Assembly: GCA_035548675.1 (NCBI GenBank)
Contig: DASZSJ010000142.1
Coordinates: 21,843 to 85,842 of the forward strand
DNA length: 64,000 nt
Source: VRUE01 sp035548675
Lineage (GTDB): Bacteria; Actinomycetota; Thermoleophilia; Solirubrobacterales; 70-9
Direction: 5' to 3'
Below are positions 1-7,460 of this stretch, in pieces. Each line of letters starts with the position of its first letter. The first letter of the stretch is position 1. The notes below the pieces were generated by a model. That model saw only the letters and a list, made by a program, of their open reading frames with translations, was not told the origin of the DNA and ran no database searches. Both the position numbers and the translations under genes were made by a program.

Positions 1-1170
1 GCGATCTGCGTCACCTTCCCCGGCACGGTCGCCAGCCTGCGCCAGATGTGGGGCCGGGCGGGACGGCGGCGGCGCGGGCTCGCCGTCTACGTCGCCGGGG
101 GGGACGCGCTCGACCAGTTCTTCTGCCGCCACCCCGACGAGTTCATCGGCCGCCCGGTCGAGGCGGCGATCCTCGACCACGCCAGCGAGCAGATCGCCGG
201 GCGGCACATGGTCGCGGCGGCGTATGAGCTGCCGCTGAGCGCGGAGGACGCCGAGGTCTTCGGGCCCGAATGGCGCGAGCGCGCCGAGCGGCTCGTCGCC
301 GCCGGCGAGCTGCGCGAGGCGGGCGGGCGGGTGATGCCGCGCAGCAGCGAGTTCGTCGCCGCCAAGGTGCCGCTGCGCTCCGCCTCGGCCGACTCGGTCG
401 CGGTAATCGAGCGCGACTCGGGCGAGATGCTGGGCCTGGTCGAGGCCGAGCGCGCCTTCACCACGATCCACCCCGGCGCGGTCTACCTTCACCTCGGCCG
501 CTCTTATGAGGTCGAGCAGCTCGACGTGCGCGGCCGGCGGGCGATCGTCTCGCGCTTCGACGGCGACTGGTACACGCGGCCAAAGAAGGAGACCGAGATC
601 TACATCGAGCGGGTGCGCGAGCAGCGCTCGACCAGCGGCGTCGAGCTGCACTTCGGCGAGGTCTCGGTGAGCGAGCAGGTGATCGCCTACCAGCGGGTCT
701 CGATCGCCGAGCAGGAGCCCTTCGACGTCGTCTCCCTCGAATTGCCCGAGCAGCAGTTCGCCACGCAGGCGCTCTGGTACGTGCTGCCGGAGCGGCTCAG
801 CGGGGCGCTGCCGCCCGACGCCCTGCTCGGCTCCCTGCACGCGACCGAGCACGGCCAGATCGCGGTGCTGCCGCTGATCGCGATGTGCGACCGCTGGGAC
901 ATCGGCGGCCTCTCGACCAACGTCCACTTCCAGACCGGCCGCTCGACGATCTTCATCTACGACGGGCATCCCGGTGGGGTCGGGATCACGCTGCGCGGCT
1001 ACGAGCAGTTCGAGCGCCTGCTCGGCGACGCCGAGCGGCTGATCGCCGAGTGTCCCTGCGAGAGCGGCTGTCCCTCCTGCGTGCAGAGCCCCAAGTGCGG
1101 CAACCTCAACGAACCGCTGCACAAGGAGGGGGCGCTGGAGTTGATGAGGCAGATGAGGGCGGGATCGTGA
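1..1170 (+). CDS. DEAD/DEAH-box helicase with DUF1998 zinc-binding C-terminus (MrfA/YprA-like), 5' partial
   Basis: The frame is open from base 1, so this is the C-terminal 389 residues of a larger superfamily 2 helicase. Near its start it shows helicase motif VI (QMWGRAGRR), and near its end a cysteine cluster (CPCESGCPSC followed by SPKCGN, bases about 1051-1107) typical of the DUF1998 zinc site of the YprA/MrfA and Hrq1 helicase families, which act in DNA repair. The DEAD box and Walker A lie upstream of the window. The stop codon is embedded in the left arm of a long perfect hairpin (1169-1237). The family call is firm; the exact repair role is inference. Confidence 0.88.
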   Translation, partial: AICVTFPGTVASLRQMWGRAGRRRRGLAVYVAGGDALDQFFCRHPDEFIGRPVEAAILDHASEQIAGRHMVAAAYELPLSAEDAEVFGPEWRERAERLVAAGELREAGGRVMPRSSEFVAAKVPLRSASADSVAVIERDSGEMLGLVEAERAFTTIHPGAVYLHLGRSYEVEQLDVRGRRAIVSRFDGDWYTRPKKETEIYIERVREQRSTSGVELHFGEVSVSEQVIAYQRVSIAEQEPFDVVSLELPEQQFATQALWYVLPERLSGALPPDALLGSLHATEHGQIAVLPLIAMCDRWDIGGLSTNVHFQTGRSTIFIYDGHPGGVGITLRGYEQFERLLGDAERLIAECPCESGCPSCVQSPKCGNLNEPLHKEGALELMRQMRAGS

Positions 1171-1237
1171 GCCAAGGGAGTGGGGCTCGCCGTCACGAAC
1201 TGCAGGGAGGTTCCGTCGAGCCCCACTCCCTTGGCTC
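1169..1237 (+). terminator. Long perfect hairpin after the helicase gene
   Basis: Bases 1169-1189 and 1217-1237 are exact reverse complements (21 bp, core AAGGGAGTGGGGCTC) around a 27-nt loop. The left arm begins inside the helicase stop codon. No U-tract follows, so it is either a factor-assisted terminator or a palindromic repeat. It argues for starting the next gene at GTG 1254 rather than at GTG 1167. Confidence 0.55.
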
Positions 1238-1253
1238 CGAGCACCGGCGTCAG

Positions 1254-1733
1254 GTGGCGGTCATCGGGTCCAGTGGCGTCGAGCTCGAGTCGGAGCTGGG
1301 TTGCCTGGCTCGGGAGCTTGGGGGACTCTTGGCAGAAGCCGACGTGACGGTGGTTTGCGGCGGGCTGAGCGGGGTGATGGAAGCGGCGTGCCGGGGAGCG
1401 AGCGAGGCCGGCGGCGAGGCGATCGGCATCGTTCCCGGCAACGACGTGAGCGAAGCGAACCCGTTCTGCACCCACGTCGTCGCCACCGGCATCGGTCACG
1501 CCCGCAACCTGGCGGTGGTCTGCTCCGGGGCCGCCGTGATCGCGATCGGCGGCGAGTGGGGCACGCTCTCGGAGATCGGCTTCGCCCGCGCCATCGGCCG
1601 CCCCGTCATCGCCCTGCGCAGCTGGATGCTCGGCGGACGCGAGCGGATGGAGGGCGCTCCCGGTGTCACCTCCGCCGACTCGGCCCGCGAGGCGGTCGAG
1701 CTGGCGCTGGCGGTTCTGCCCCGGGGTCGCTGA
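1254..1733 (+). CDS. TIGR00725/LOG-like nucleotide-binding Rossmann protein
   Basis: This protein of about 159 residues opens with the beta strand VAVIGSSG and carries VCGGLSGVMEAA and AIGGEWGTLSEIG, the two glycine-rich signatures of the TIGR00725/lysine-decarboxylase-like (LOG) fold. LOG proteins hydrolyse cytokinin-type nucleotide monophosphates, but the short TIGR00725 branch has no proven reaction, so I give none. I chose GTG 1254, just after the hairpin, because the conserved fold starts there; an in-frame GTG at 1167 overlapping the helicase stop would add 29 residues of hairpin-encoded sequence. It lies between the helicase and a methyltransferase, with no evident operon logic. Confidence 0.75.
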   Translation: MAVIGSSGVELESELGCLARELGGLLAEADVTVVCGGLSGVMEAACRGASEAGGEAIGIVPGNDVSEANPFCTHVVATGIGHARNLAVVCSGAAVIAIGGEWGTLSEIGFARAIGRPVIALRSWMLGGRERMEGAPGVTSADSAREAVELALAVLPRGR

Positions 1734-1756
1734 CCCGCCCCGCGCCCGGGCCGGGT

Positions 1757-1762
1757 TACCCT
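1757..1762 (+). promoter_or_regulatory. Leaderless -10 hexamer TACCCT
   Basis: TACCCT ends 6 nt before the ATG at 1769, so transcription would begin at or next to the start codon. It matches the TANNNT pattern seen before many first genes here. Confidence 0.5.
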
Positions 1763-1768
1763 GGCGCG

Positions 1769-2533
1769 ATGTATGAGGACTCGATCCGGGCGGAGTTCAC
1801 CCATCAGTCGCGCTCGTTCGGCGTCTCGCCCGCGATGACGTCGGCAGAAACGCTCGGGACGCTGATCGAGCTGGTCCCGGAGGAGCGCGGCGCGAGCTGG
1901 ATCGACGTGGCCTGTGGGCCGGGCGTGGTCACGCGCGCGATCGCGGGTCGGGTCGGCTCGGTGCGCGGCGTCGATCTGACCCCGGCGATGGTCGAGGAGG
2001 CAAGGCGCAGGGCCGGCGAGGAGGGGGTGGGCAACGTCGAGTTCGCCCTGGGCGACGCGACCGACCTCGAGCTCCCCTCCGATTCCTTCGACGGTGCGAT
2101 CACCCGCCTCAGCCTCCACCACATCCCGGCGCCGGGGCGGGTGGTGGCGGAGATGGCGCGCCTGGTCCGGCCGGGCGGCTGGGTCCTGGTCAGTGACATC
2201 ATCGCCGACCGCGATCGCGACGCGAACGCCTGGCGCGAGGAGATCGAGCGCCTGCGCGATCCCTCGCACTGGGCTTGCCACACGCCCGCGTCGCTGCGGG
2301 CGATGGGCGAGGCGGCGGGCCTGGTCCCCGACACGGAGCGGCTGATCCCGATCGAGATCGACTTCGACGATTGGCTCGAACGCGGCTCGGGTGGCGCCGA
2401 CGCCGCCGGCCTGGTCGCCCGGCTGCTGCGGGAGCAACCGCCCGGCGCCGAGAGCTTCAGCGTCGCCGAGAGCGCCGGTGGGCGCCGGCTGCACCAGCGC
2501 TACTGGCTCGGACGTTGGCGCGTTCCCGCCTGA
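1769..2533 (+). CDS. Class I SAM-dependent methyltransferase (UbiE/MenG-like)
   Basis: This 254-residue protein has a Rossmann methyltransferase core: motif I VACGPGVVTRAIA (about residues 47-59), an acidic strand-2 end (VRGVDL), motif II GDATDLELPSDSFDGA and post-II RLVRPGGWVLVSD. The layout matches Methyltransf_11 enzymes that act on small molecules, but the substrate cannot be read from the sequence. ATG 1769 is preceded by TACCCT at 6 nt and no Shine-Dalgarno site, which suggests a leaderless mRNA. The stop codon abuts a 51-bp palindromic repeat. Fold call firm, substrate unknown. Confidence 0.85.
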   Translation: MYEDSIRAEFTHQSRSFGVSPAMTSAETLGTLIELVPEERGASWIDVACGPGVVTRAIAGRVGSVRGVDLTPAMVEEARRRAGEEGVGNVEFALGDATDLELPSDSFDGAITRLSLHHIPAPGRVVAEMARLVRPGGWVLVSDIIADRDRDANAWREEIERLRDPSHWACHTPASLRAMGEAAGLVPDTERLIPIEIDFDDWLERGSGGADAAGLVARLLREQPPGAESFSVAESAGGRRLHQRYWLGRWRVPA

Positions 2534-2584
2534 CGAACTGCATCAAATTCTCTACCTGGCAGGGTGAAAATTTGATGCAGTTCG
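2534..2584. repeat. 51-bp palindromic repeat, copy A
   Basis: Arms 2534-2549 (CGAACTGCATCAAATT) and 2569-2584 are exact reverse complements. The element starts at the base after the methyltransferase stop, and its right half encodes the last ten codons and TAG stop of the convergent glycosidase. Copies B and C are at 9077-9127 and 20460-20510. Probably a bidirectional terminator or a mobilised palindromic unit. Confidence 0.8.
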
Positions 2585-3748
2585 GGATCGGGGCCAGAGC
2601 TGGCGCAGGGCGAGGATCGCGAAGGCGTGCGACCAGGCCAGCGGTGTGGTCGATGTGGGGACGCCGGTGCGGGCGTCGACTCGCTCGGGAAGCATCCCCG
2701 TCGGTGTCATAGTGCGGCGCAGCGCTGCCATCAGGTGGAGCGCGGCCCGTCGCTCGCGCCGGGCGATGGCCGCGGCGTTCCGCTGCCGGTCCCGGCGCGC
2801 CAACGCGGCGAGGCCCAGGGCGGTCCAGGCCGTGGGGGCGGTCCAGGGGTCGACGCCGCCGCCCCAATTCTGGGAGGGGACGATTCCGAAGCGCCCGCTT
2901 TCGGCGCTGAGGCGCAGCAGGGTGCGGCGAACGAGTGGATAGAGCGACGGCAGCGGGAACGGCCGCACCGCCCAGGCCGCCGCCGAGTCGAGCCCGGACC
3001 GCCGATCCCCCGCCTCCCGCACAAGCCCGGCCCGAGAGACAAACCCGCCGAACCCCCGCCGACGGGCCTCAAACGTGACATATCGACACGTTTTCGGCCC
3101 GTCGGCTGCCGTTGCCGCTAGGGCGTTGGCTAGGTAGGTGCCCGCGTCGCCCTCCTGGTAGTCGGGGCGGTTGCGCCAGGGGGTGGCGGAGGGTCGCGCC
3201 CGCAGGCCGGCGGCGCGGGCGGCGACGGCGACCCAGCCGGCCGCGTCGCCCTGCGCCGGCCGGCCGTCGACCGGTGAGCCGTCGGGGTGGAAGCGCGCCG
3301 CCGCGCGCAGGTCGAGGCCGAGCAGGAAGCGGGCGACCCGGCGCGCCTCGCTGCGGTACCCAGCGGCGGCAAAGGCGATCGCCGCGGCGCCCGCGTCCCG
3401 CGGCCAGACGTAGGCCCAGCCCTCGCGCGCCCCGGCGACGACCGCGCCGTTGCGAGCGGTGAGCCCGCGCAGCACCAGCAACGAGCGCCGGTACAGCCGC
3501 TGCGCCCACGGCGGCGCGCCTACCCCGAGCGGCCTCGCCGTCGCCAGCCAGCGCGGCCGCGCGCGAATCGCCCCTGGATCGCCGAGCGATCGCAGGCTGG
3601 CGTCCCGCACGCTCCCGTAGCGGTAGACGGTGTGCAGCTCGTTGCTGTCGGGCAGGTAGCGGTGCCGCACCGAATCGGCGAGCGAGCCCCCGGAGACGAG
3701 CGTCGCGCCGAGGACGAGCAGTGCCACCAGCCCCAGCGCGCTTCGCAT
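2552..3748 (-). CDS. Secreted or membrane-anchored six-hairpin glycosidase (GH15-like)
   Basis: This 398-residue protein starts with a hydrophobic signal or anchor (LGLVALLVLGATLVSGGS, residues 5-22). The (alpha/alpha)6 signatures of glucoamylase-like enzymes follow: GWAYVWPRDAG near residue 115, a Gln-Asn-Trp-Gly stretch near 295, and PLAWSHAFAILAL near the C-terminus. The usual role is release of sugar from alpha-glucosides, but the substrate is inference. Its final residues and stop codon come from palindromic repeat copy A. It is divergent from the MFS gene, with only 11 bp between the two start codons. Confidence 0.75.
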   Translation of the reverse strand: MRSALGLVALLVLGATLVSGGSLADSVRHRYLPDSNELHTVYRYGSVRDASLRSLGDPGAIRARPRWLATARPLGVGAPPWAQRLYRRSLLVLRGLTARNGAVVAGAREGWAYVWPRDAGAAAIAFAAAGYRSEARRVARFLLGLDLRAAARFHPDGSPVDGRPAQGDAAGWVAVAARAAGLRARPSATPWRNRPDYQEGDAGTYLANALAATAADGPKTCRYVTFEARRRGFGGFVSRAGLVREAGDRRSGLDSAAAWAVRPFPLPSLYPLVRRTLLRLSAESGRFGIVPSQNWGGGVDPWTAPTAWTALGLAALARRDRQRNAAAIARRERRAALHLMAALRRTMTPTGMLPERVDARTGVPTSTTPLAWSHAFAILALRQLWPRSRTASNFHPAR

Positions 3749-3751
3749 ACT
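3746..3751 (+). promoter_or_regulatory. Leaderless -10 hexamer CATACT
   Basis: CATACT ends 8 nt before the GTG at 3760. It overlaps the first codon of the divergent glycosidase, so the two genes share an extremely short control region. Confidence 0.4.
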
Positions 3752-3759
3752 GTGCGAGC

Positions 3760-4953
3760 GTGACAGACGGGGAGCAGCGCGGCTGGCCGGTGGTGGCCGC
3801 CTACGCCGCGGTCTGTGCCGGCACGCAGCTGCTCTGGCTCACCTACACGCCGATCGACACCGGCAGCGCCGACTACTACGGGGTCTCCGCAAGTGCGATC
3901 GGCTGGCTCGCCAACATCTTCCCCCTCCTCTACGTGGTCCTGGCGATCCCCTCCGGCCGCCTGCTGGACAGCCACTTCAGGCCGGCGCTTGCCGGCGCAG
4001 GGGCACTGATGGCCGCCGGTGGGGCGATTCGGCTTGGTGGTCCGACCTTCGCCTGGGCAATGGCGGGGCAGCTGGCGATCGCGGTCGCCCAGCCGTTCGT
4101 ACTGAGCGCGATGGGGAAGCTCGCCGGCGAGTACCTGCCGCCCCGAGAGCGCCCGGCCGGCATCGCGGTCGCCTCGACCGCGAGTTTCGGCGGAATGCTA
4201 TTCGCCCTCCTGCTCGGTCCGGCCCTCGGCGGCCATGGCCACGTCGAGCGGCTGCTCGCGGTCGAGGCGGTGCTCGGGGTGCCCGCCGCCCTCGCTCTCG
4301 CCTGGGCTTTGCGCCGGCCGGGCCCGGCGGGGGACGACGAGGAGCGAGCCGCGATCGAGGGCAGCGCCGCCCGGGCGCTCTAGACCCTGCCCGAGATGCG
4401 GACCATGTGCGGCCTGGTCTTCGTCGGCTTCGGCGTCTTCGTCGCGCTGACCACCTGGCTGCAGACGCTGCTGCACCCAGATGGCGTCTCCGAACAGGCC
4501 GCCGGGGCGCTGTTGGTGGGGATGCTCGTCGCCGGCATGATCGGCAGCGCAGTCCTGCCGCCCCTGCTCACTCGCCGCGGCGTCGAGCCGGCCTTCATGC
4601 GCATCGCGCTCCTCCTCAGCACCAGCGGCTGCATCGCCCTCGCAGTGGTCTCGTCCCTGGGCCCCCGCGCCGCCGTGCTGGCCGTGATGGGCTTCGTGCT
4701 GCTGCCCGCGCTGCCGGTGATCATCGCCCTGGCGGAGCGACTGGCCGGACGCGCCGCCGGCACCGCCGGCGCGATCGTCTGGATGGCCGGCAACCTCGGC
4801 GGCCTGGTCGTCGCCCTGATCGTCCAGGCCTTGATCCACCACCCGCCCGCCGCCTTCCTCACGATGGCCGCAGTCTCCCTTGCGGGCCTGCCCTTTGCCG
4901 TCCGCTTTCCCACTGGCAGCGCGCACCCCCCGGCAGCCCTGAGCGCCCGTTAG
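3760..4953 (+). pseudogene. MFS transporter split by an in-frame amber codon
   Basis: One reading frame from GTG 3760 to 4953 encodes a typical 12-helix major facilitator with a central charged loop, interrupted only by TAG at 4381-4383. The first half (207 residues) has about six hydrophobic helices and ends in the loop (RRPGPAGDDEERAAIEG). The second half resumes in the same frame within about a dozen bases (MRTMCGLVFVGFGVFVALTTW) and has another six helices. A single nonsense substitution, a sequencing error, or two separately translated halves would explain this; in-frame ATGs at 4396 and 4405 could restart translation. The cargo is unknown. Confidence 0.8.
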
Positions 4954-4956
4954 ACT
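4951..4956 (+). promoter_or_regulatory. Possible tRNA promoter -10 (TAGACT)
   Basis: TAGACT overlaps the stop codon of the MFS frame and lies 48 bp upstream of tRNA-Phe. It resembles the -10 hexamers elsewhere in the window. No clear -35 box is seen. Confidence 0.35.
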
Positions 4957-5004
4957 CAGCCGCGAGCGGGTCCGAACCGTCTTCCCAAGCGGTCCGCGCT
5001 CCCT

Positions 5005-5077
5005 GGCGAGGTAGCTCAGTTGGTAGAGCACACGACTGAAAATCGTGGTGTCGCCGGTTCGATTCCGGCCCTCGCCA
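5005..5077 (+). tRNA. tRNA-Phe (anticodon GAA)
   Basis: The 73-nt gene folds as a cloverleaf: acceptor GGCGAGG pairs with CCTCGCC, the D-arm contains TAGCTCAGTTGGTAGAGC, the anticodon arm reads CGACT-GAA-AATCG, and the T-arm contains CCGGTTCGATTCCGG. A is the discriminator and CCA is not encoded. The anticodon GAA decodes Phe. An accessory patch follows directly, which fits tRNA genes as integration sites, though I found no duplicated 3' end. Confidence 0.97.
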
Positions 5078-5086
5078 TTAACGGAT

Positions 5087-5213
5087 AGTCCGGACTTTCC
5101 GCCCTCGATATTCCGCTTCAGACCGCCGATTCCGGAGGGCGGTTTTGAAGTCTGGACTTTGGGTCCGAAGTCCCCAAGTTCTGCAGTTTCCAGAGCCTGA
5201 AGGTCTGGACTTT
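5087..5213 (+). repeat. Three copies of a 12-mer (A/G)GTC(C/T)GGACTTT
   Basis: Copies lie at 5087-5098, 5149-5160 and 5202-5213, between tRNA-Phe and the Xre gene. The same spacer also holds GTCCGAAGTCC. They could be regulator sites or traces of an integration event; no gene is visible in this 229-bp gap. Confidence 0.5.
5122..5146 (+). terminator. Probable tRNA-Phe terminator hairpin
   Basis: ACCGCC (5122-5127) pairs with GGCGGT (5138-5143), followed by a short T run. An alternative 8-bp stem, CCGCCCTC (5099-5106) with GAGGGCGG (5135-5142), overlaps it and is mutually exclusive. Confidence 0.45.
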
Positions 5214-5294
5214 TTCGCCAAGGGGGCGGAGGCTGGGGCGAGCTACGAGGGAGCACGATTAAGGTCTTTCAATATATATATATCTGATTTGACG

Positions 5295-5300
5295 TATGCT
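5295..5300 (+). promoter_or_regulatory. Leaderless -10 hexamer TATGCT
   Basis: TATGCT ends 6 nt before ATG 5307 and follows an AT-rich alternating tract (5270-5282), unusual in this GC-rich window. Confidence 0.5.
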
Positions 5301-5306
5301 CTCAGT

Positions 5307-5666
5307 ATGGAGGACGTCAGGAAATCGCCTCGCTGCGGCCTTTTGGTCCGCGAAGCGCGTCGGCGCCACAAGCTCGACCAGGCAGAGCTCGCTCGGCGCC
5401 TTGGCACCAGTCAGGCGGCGATCTCGCGGATCGAGCGCGATCTCGTCTCCCCTTCGATTGAGACCCTGAACAGGATCATGGAGGCGATGGGCGAGACGAT
5501 GGTCGTCTCGACGACGCCGCTGAACGAGGCGGCTCCCGGCGCCGGGAACGTGACGATCTCTGAGCTACGCGCCGATTACGAGCAGCTCACGCCGGGCGAG
5601 CGCCTGGAGCAGGCGGCCGAGCTCAGCAAGGTCGCCACCGAGCTGGCGATGGGAGCGGAAGCCTGA
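5307..5666 (+). CDS. Xre-family HTH regulator, likely antitoxin
   Basis: This 119-residue protein carries an N-terminal HTH_3 domain (KLDQAELARRLGTSQAAISR, about residues 23-42, then IERDLVSPSIETLNRIMEAM). The C-terminal half is charged and helical and has no known enzyme motif. It overlaps the downstream nucleotidyltransferase by one base (TGATG), so the two are translationally coupled. This resembles AbiE-like or MNT-type pairs, where the HTH protein represses its own promoter and controls the transferase. I chose ATG 5307 over upstream starts because TATGCT sits 6 nt before it and the HTH begins soon after. Confidence 0.85.
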   Translation: MEDVRKSPRCGLLVREARRRHKLDQAELARRLGTSQAAISRIERDLVSPSIETLNRIMEAMGETMVVSTTPLNEAAPGAGNVTISELRADYEQLTPGERLEQAAELSKVATELAMGAEA

Positions 5667-6208
5667 TGGCGCGGGGATCCAGGGGCAGCGATCGACGCTC
5701 GGGGCCGGCTCCTCGTCGCCCACTCGAGGTCGATGAGCTGCTGGAGGTCATCGACGCCCACGAGGTCGAATACGTGATCATCGGCGGATTCGCGGTCGCG
5801 GCCCATGGACATCCCCGAGCGACCAAGGACGTCGATATCTGCCCCAATCCCAAGCAGGCGAACCTCCGCCGGCTTGCCGCTGCCCTCGAGGAGCTAGAGG
5901 CAACCCCGATCGACCTCGACGAGTTCGATCTGCAGCCCGACTACGAGGGCCTGCGGCAAGGCGGCAACTGGACCCTGATGACCAAGCATGGCCGCGTCGA
6001 CGTGATGCAGACCTTCAGCTTCGAGGGGACCGATGAGGAGCTTGGCGACTACACCGATCTCGCCGGCCACGCGGTCTCCCGAGACTTCTATGGCAAGCCA
6101 CGCCGCTTCTGCGGGTATGAGGACCTGCTGGCGATGAAGCGCGCCGCCAATCGAGACCAGGATCGGATCGACGTGAACAGCCTGAAGCAGGCTCGCCGGG
6201 AACTCTGA
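5666..6208 (+). CDS. Nucleotidyltransferase-fold protein, likely toxin or partner of the Xre protein
   Basis: This 180-residue protein shows YVIIGGFAVAAHGHPRATKD followed by VDI (about residues 37-59), the glycine helix plus metal-binding aspartates of the AbiEii/MNT/DUF6036 nucleotidyltransferase superfamily. A third acidic position is probably in HGRVDVMQTF. Related toxins transfer nucleotides to tRNA or proteins and block growth; that activity here is inference from family and pairing. It follows the Xre gene with a 1-nt overlap and ends before a gene-free stretch of nearly 500 bp. Confidence 0.8.
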   Translation: MARGSRGSDRRSGPAPRRPLEVDELLEVIDAHEVEYVIIGGFAVAAHGHPRATKDVDICPNPKQANLRRLAAALEELEATPIDLDEFDLQPDYEGLRQGGNWTLMTKHGRVDVMQTFSFEGTDEELGDYTDLAGHAVSRDFYGKPRRFCGYEDLLAMKRAANRDQDRIDVNSLKQARREL

Positions 6209-6627
6209 CAAGAAGCGTGCCCGAGTCTGCCGCGCTCCGGTTCCGCAGCAGCCTCCAGGGCTCCAGTGCAAGCGGATGTTCTCCCACAAGAGGCTGGGAG
6301 ATGGCCGCAGTTCCCCTATTGGGGAAAGTTTGCGTCAGCAAACCCCATTCATTAATAACTAACTCGTCGCCTGAAACAACGAAAGAGGCCGTTGGGGTTT
6401 AGGCGAACTGCCGGTGGAGTGCCATTTGGGGCCCCACAGAGCGGATCCCTGCCCTAGCGAGCCGTTTCCAGCTTCCCGTGACAAACCGTTTGGAGCCCTG
6501 TTGCTCCGTGGGCGGGTGGACGTCGAGGCGTCGGGTCGGCTGCCTAGTGCTGGGCGAGTTGGGTCCTCCACTGTGGGAATCCCGGGTGGCCGCTGCCGCT
6601 CGGGACGCCGCGTCCACGCGTCGGGGT
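6209..6627. other. Gene-free stretch with two small hairpins
   Basis: I see no credible coding region here. TTCCCC-TATT-GGGGAA (6311-6326) and GTTTGC-GTCA-GCAAAC (6328-6343) are adjacent perfect stem-loops about 100 bp after the nucleotidyltransferase gene, followed by an AT-rich run. They may end the toxin-antitoxin transcript. GC content is visibly lower than in flanking genes. Confidence 0.5.
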
Positions 6628-6665
6628 TTGACAATCACTTGCCAAGTGAATATACTTGGCAAGTG
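6628..6665 (+). promoter_or_regulatory. Near-consensus sigma-70 promoter with overlapping operator
   Basis: TTGACA (6628-6633), a 17-bp spacer and TATACT (6651-6656) form an almost ideal promoter. CACTTGCCAAGT (6636-6647) and ACTTGGCAAGTG (6654-6665) are perfect inverted repeats across the spacer and the -10 box, each half being itself nearly palindromic. A dimeric repressor bound there would block polymerase. Confidence 0.85.
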
Positions 6666-6694
6666 AGTTAGAGCCACACTAAAGGAAGGGAACC

Positions 6695-7327
6695 ATGCCT
6701 ATCCACCTCACCGCCACGATCGAGCTTTCCGACGATCAGCTCTCCGTGATCGCCGCCCATCTGCCCATCCCCTCCGCCCCCTCAGGGGCACCGCGCATCC
6801 CCGCGGCCGACCCGGCCATGCCGTCGGCCGCGGAGCTCCCCGAGGAGTGGCGCTTGGTCGAGGAACAGCACGGGGTTACCTACGCCTGGCCGGAGGACAC
6901 CGACGTCTACGAGCCGTTCCGCATCTATGAGGGGACCAATGCGGCGGGGACAATCCGCTTTGCGGTCGGCGCCTGCGAGCGCACGATGGTGCGCGGCGAG
7001 GAGCGCGAGTACTTCATCACCGGACACGTTGCCGAGAGCGGTGCCTTCCGTCCGATCGCCGAGTTCCTGGCGACCGACGACTACGAGGAAAGCGGGGAGA
7101 CGATCGCGATCGTCAAGGGCAAGGAGGGCAGGGCACGGATGTATGACCCGGGCGACGAGCTTCCCGCGGCCTACTCGGCGTTTCGCACCGAGACCTACCG
7201 AGACCGCATCGAGAAGCCCCACTCGTACAACAAGATCGGCATCGTCGCCGGCAAGGACGACGCGGAGACGATGCTCGGGCACACGTTCATCCAGGCGGTG
7301 ACCCGGCTCGGGATCTACCCGGACTGA
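6695..7327 (+). CDS. Protein of unknown function under a tightly controlled promoter
   Basis: I do not recognise this 210-residue protein. It is soluble, acidic and without signal peptide or membrane helix. Short landmarks are a Pro/Ala-rich segment (about residues 27-50), EEWRLVEEQHGVTYAWPED, and a C-terminal half with YNKIGIVAGKDDAETMLGH. Unlike most first genes here it has a proper leader: a strong promoter about 40-65 bp upstream and a Shine-Dalgarno site AAGGAAGGG 4 nt before ATG 6695. In the same frame directly after its stop lies a metallopeptidase fragment. The patch looks horizontally acquired. Confidence 0.7.
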   Translation: MPIHLTATIELSDDQLSVIAAHLPIPSAPSGAPRIPAADPAMPSAAELPEEWRLVEEQHGVTYAWPEDTDVYEPFRIYEGTNAAGTIRFAVGACERTMVRGEEREYFITGHVAESGAFRPIAEFLATDDYEESGETIAIVKGKEGRARMYDPGDELPAAYSAFRTETYRDRIEKPHSYNKIGIVAGKDDAETMLGHTFIQAVTRLGIYPD

Positions 7328-7460
7328 CAGCCCATCCACGAACCTTTCAATCTCGAGCTGGCCAAGAAGCATCCCGAGAGCCTCGAGTACATCGCGGTCC
7401 ACGAGATGACCCACCTGCTAGAGCGGGGTCACGGCAGGCGCTTCACCAGGCTGATGGACG
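7328..7460 (+). pseudogene. Fragment of a YgjP-like (M48/DUF45) metallopeptidase
   Basis: After the TGA of the preceding gene, the same frame reads NLELAKKHPESLEYIAVHEM, then THLLERGHGRRFTRLMD. The YIAVHEMTHLLERGH core is the HExxH zinc motif and downstream histidine typical of YgjP-family peptidases, which often sit beside restriction systems. There is no start codon and nothing of the usual N-terminal half, so it is a remnant. Past about 7450 the match ends and the convergent SRPBCC gene begins. It could also be the lost 3' part of a former fusion with the upstream gene. Confidence 0.7.

Noticed and set aside
4381..4383. Amber codon in the MFS gene as a pyrrolysine or selenocysteine-like recoding site
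   Set aside because: No recoding element or partner gene is visible, and the position is a variable loop, not an active site; a nonsense change is simpler.
5270..5282. Alternating AT tract upstream of the Xre gene as a replication or partition element
   Set aside because: It is only about 13 bp long and is better explained as promoter-proximal AT-rich DNA.
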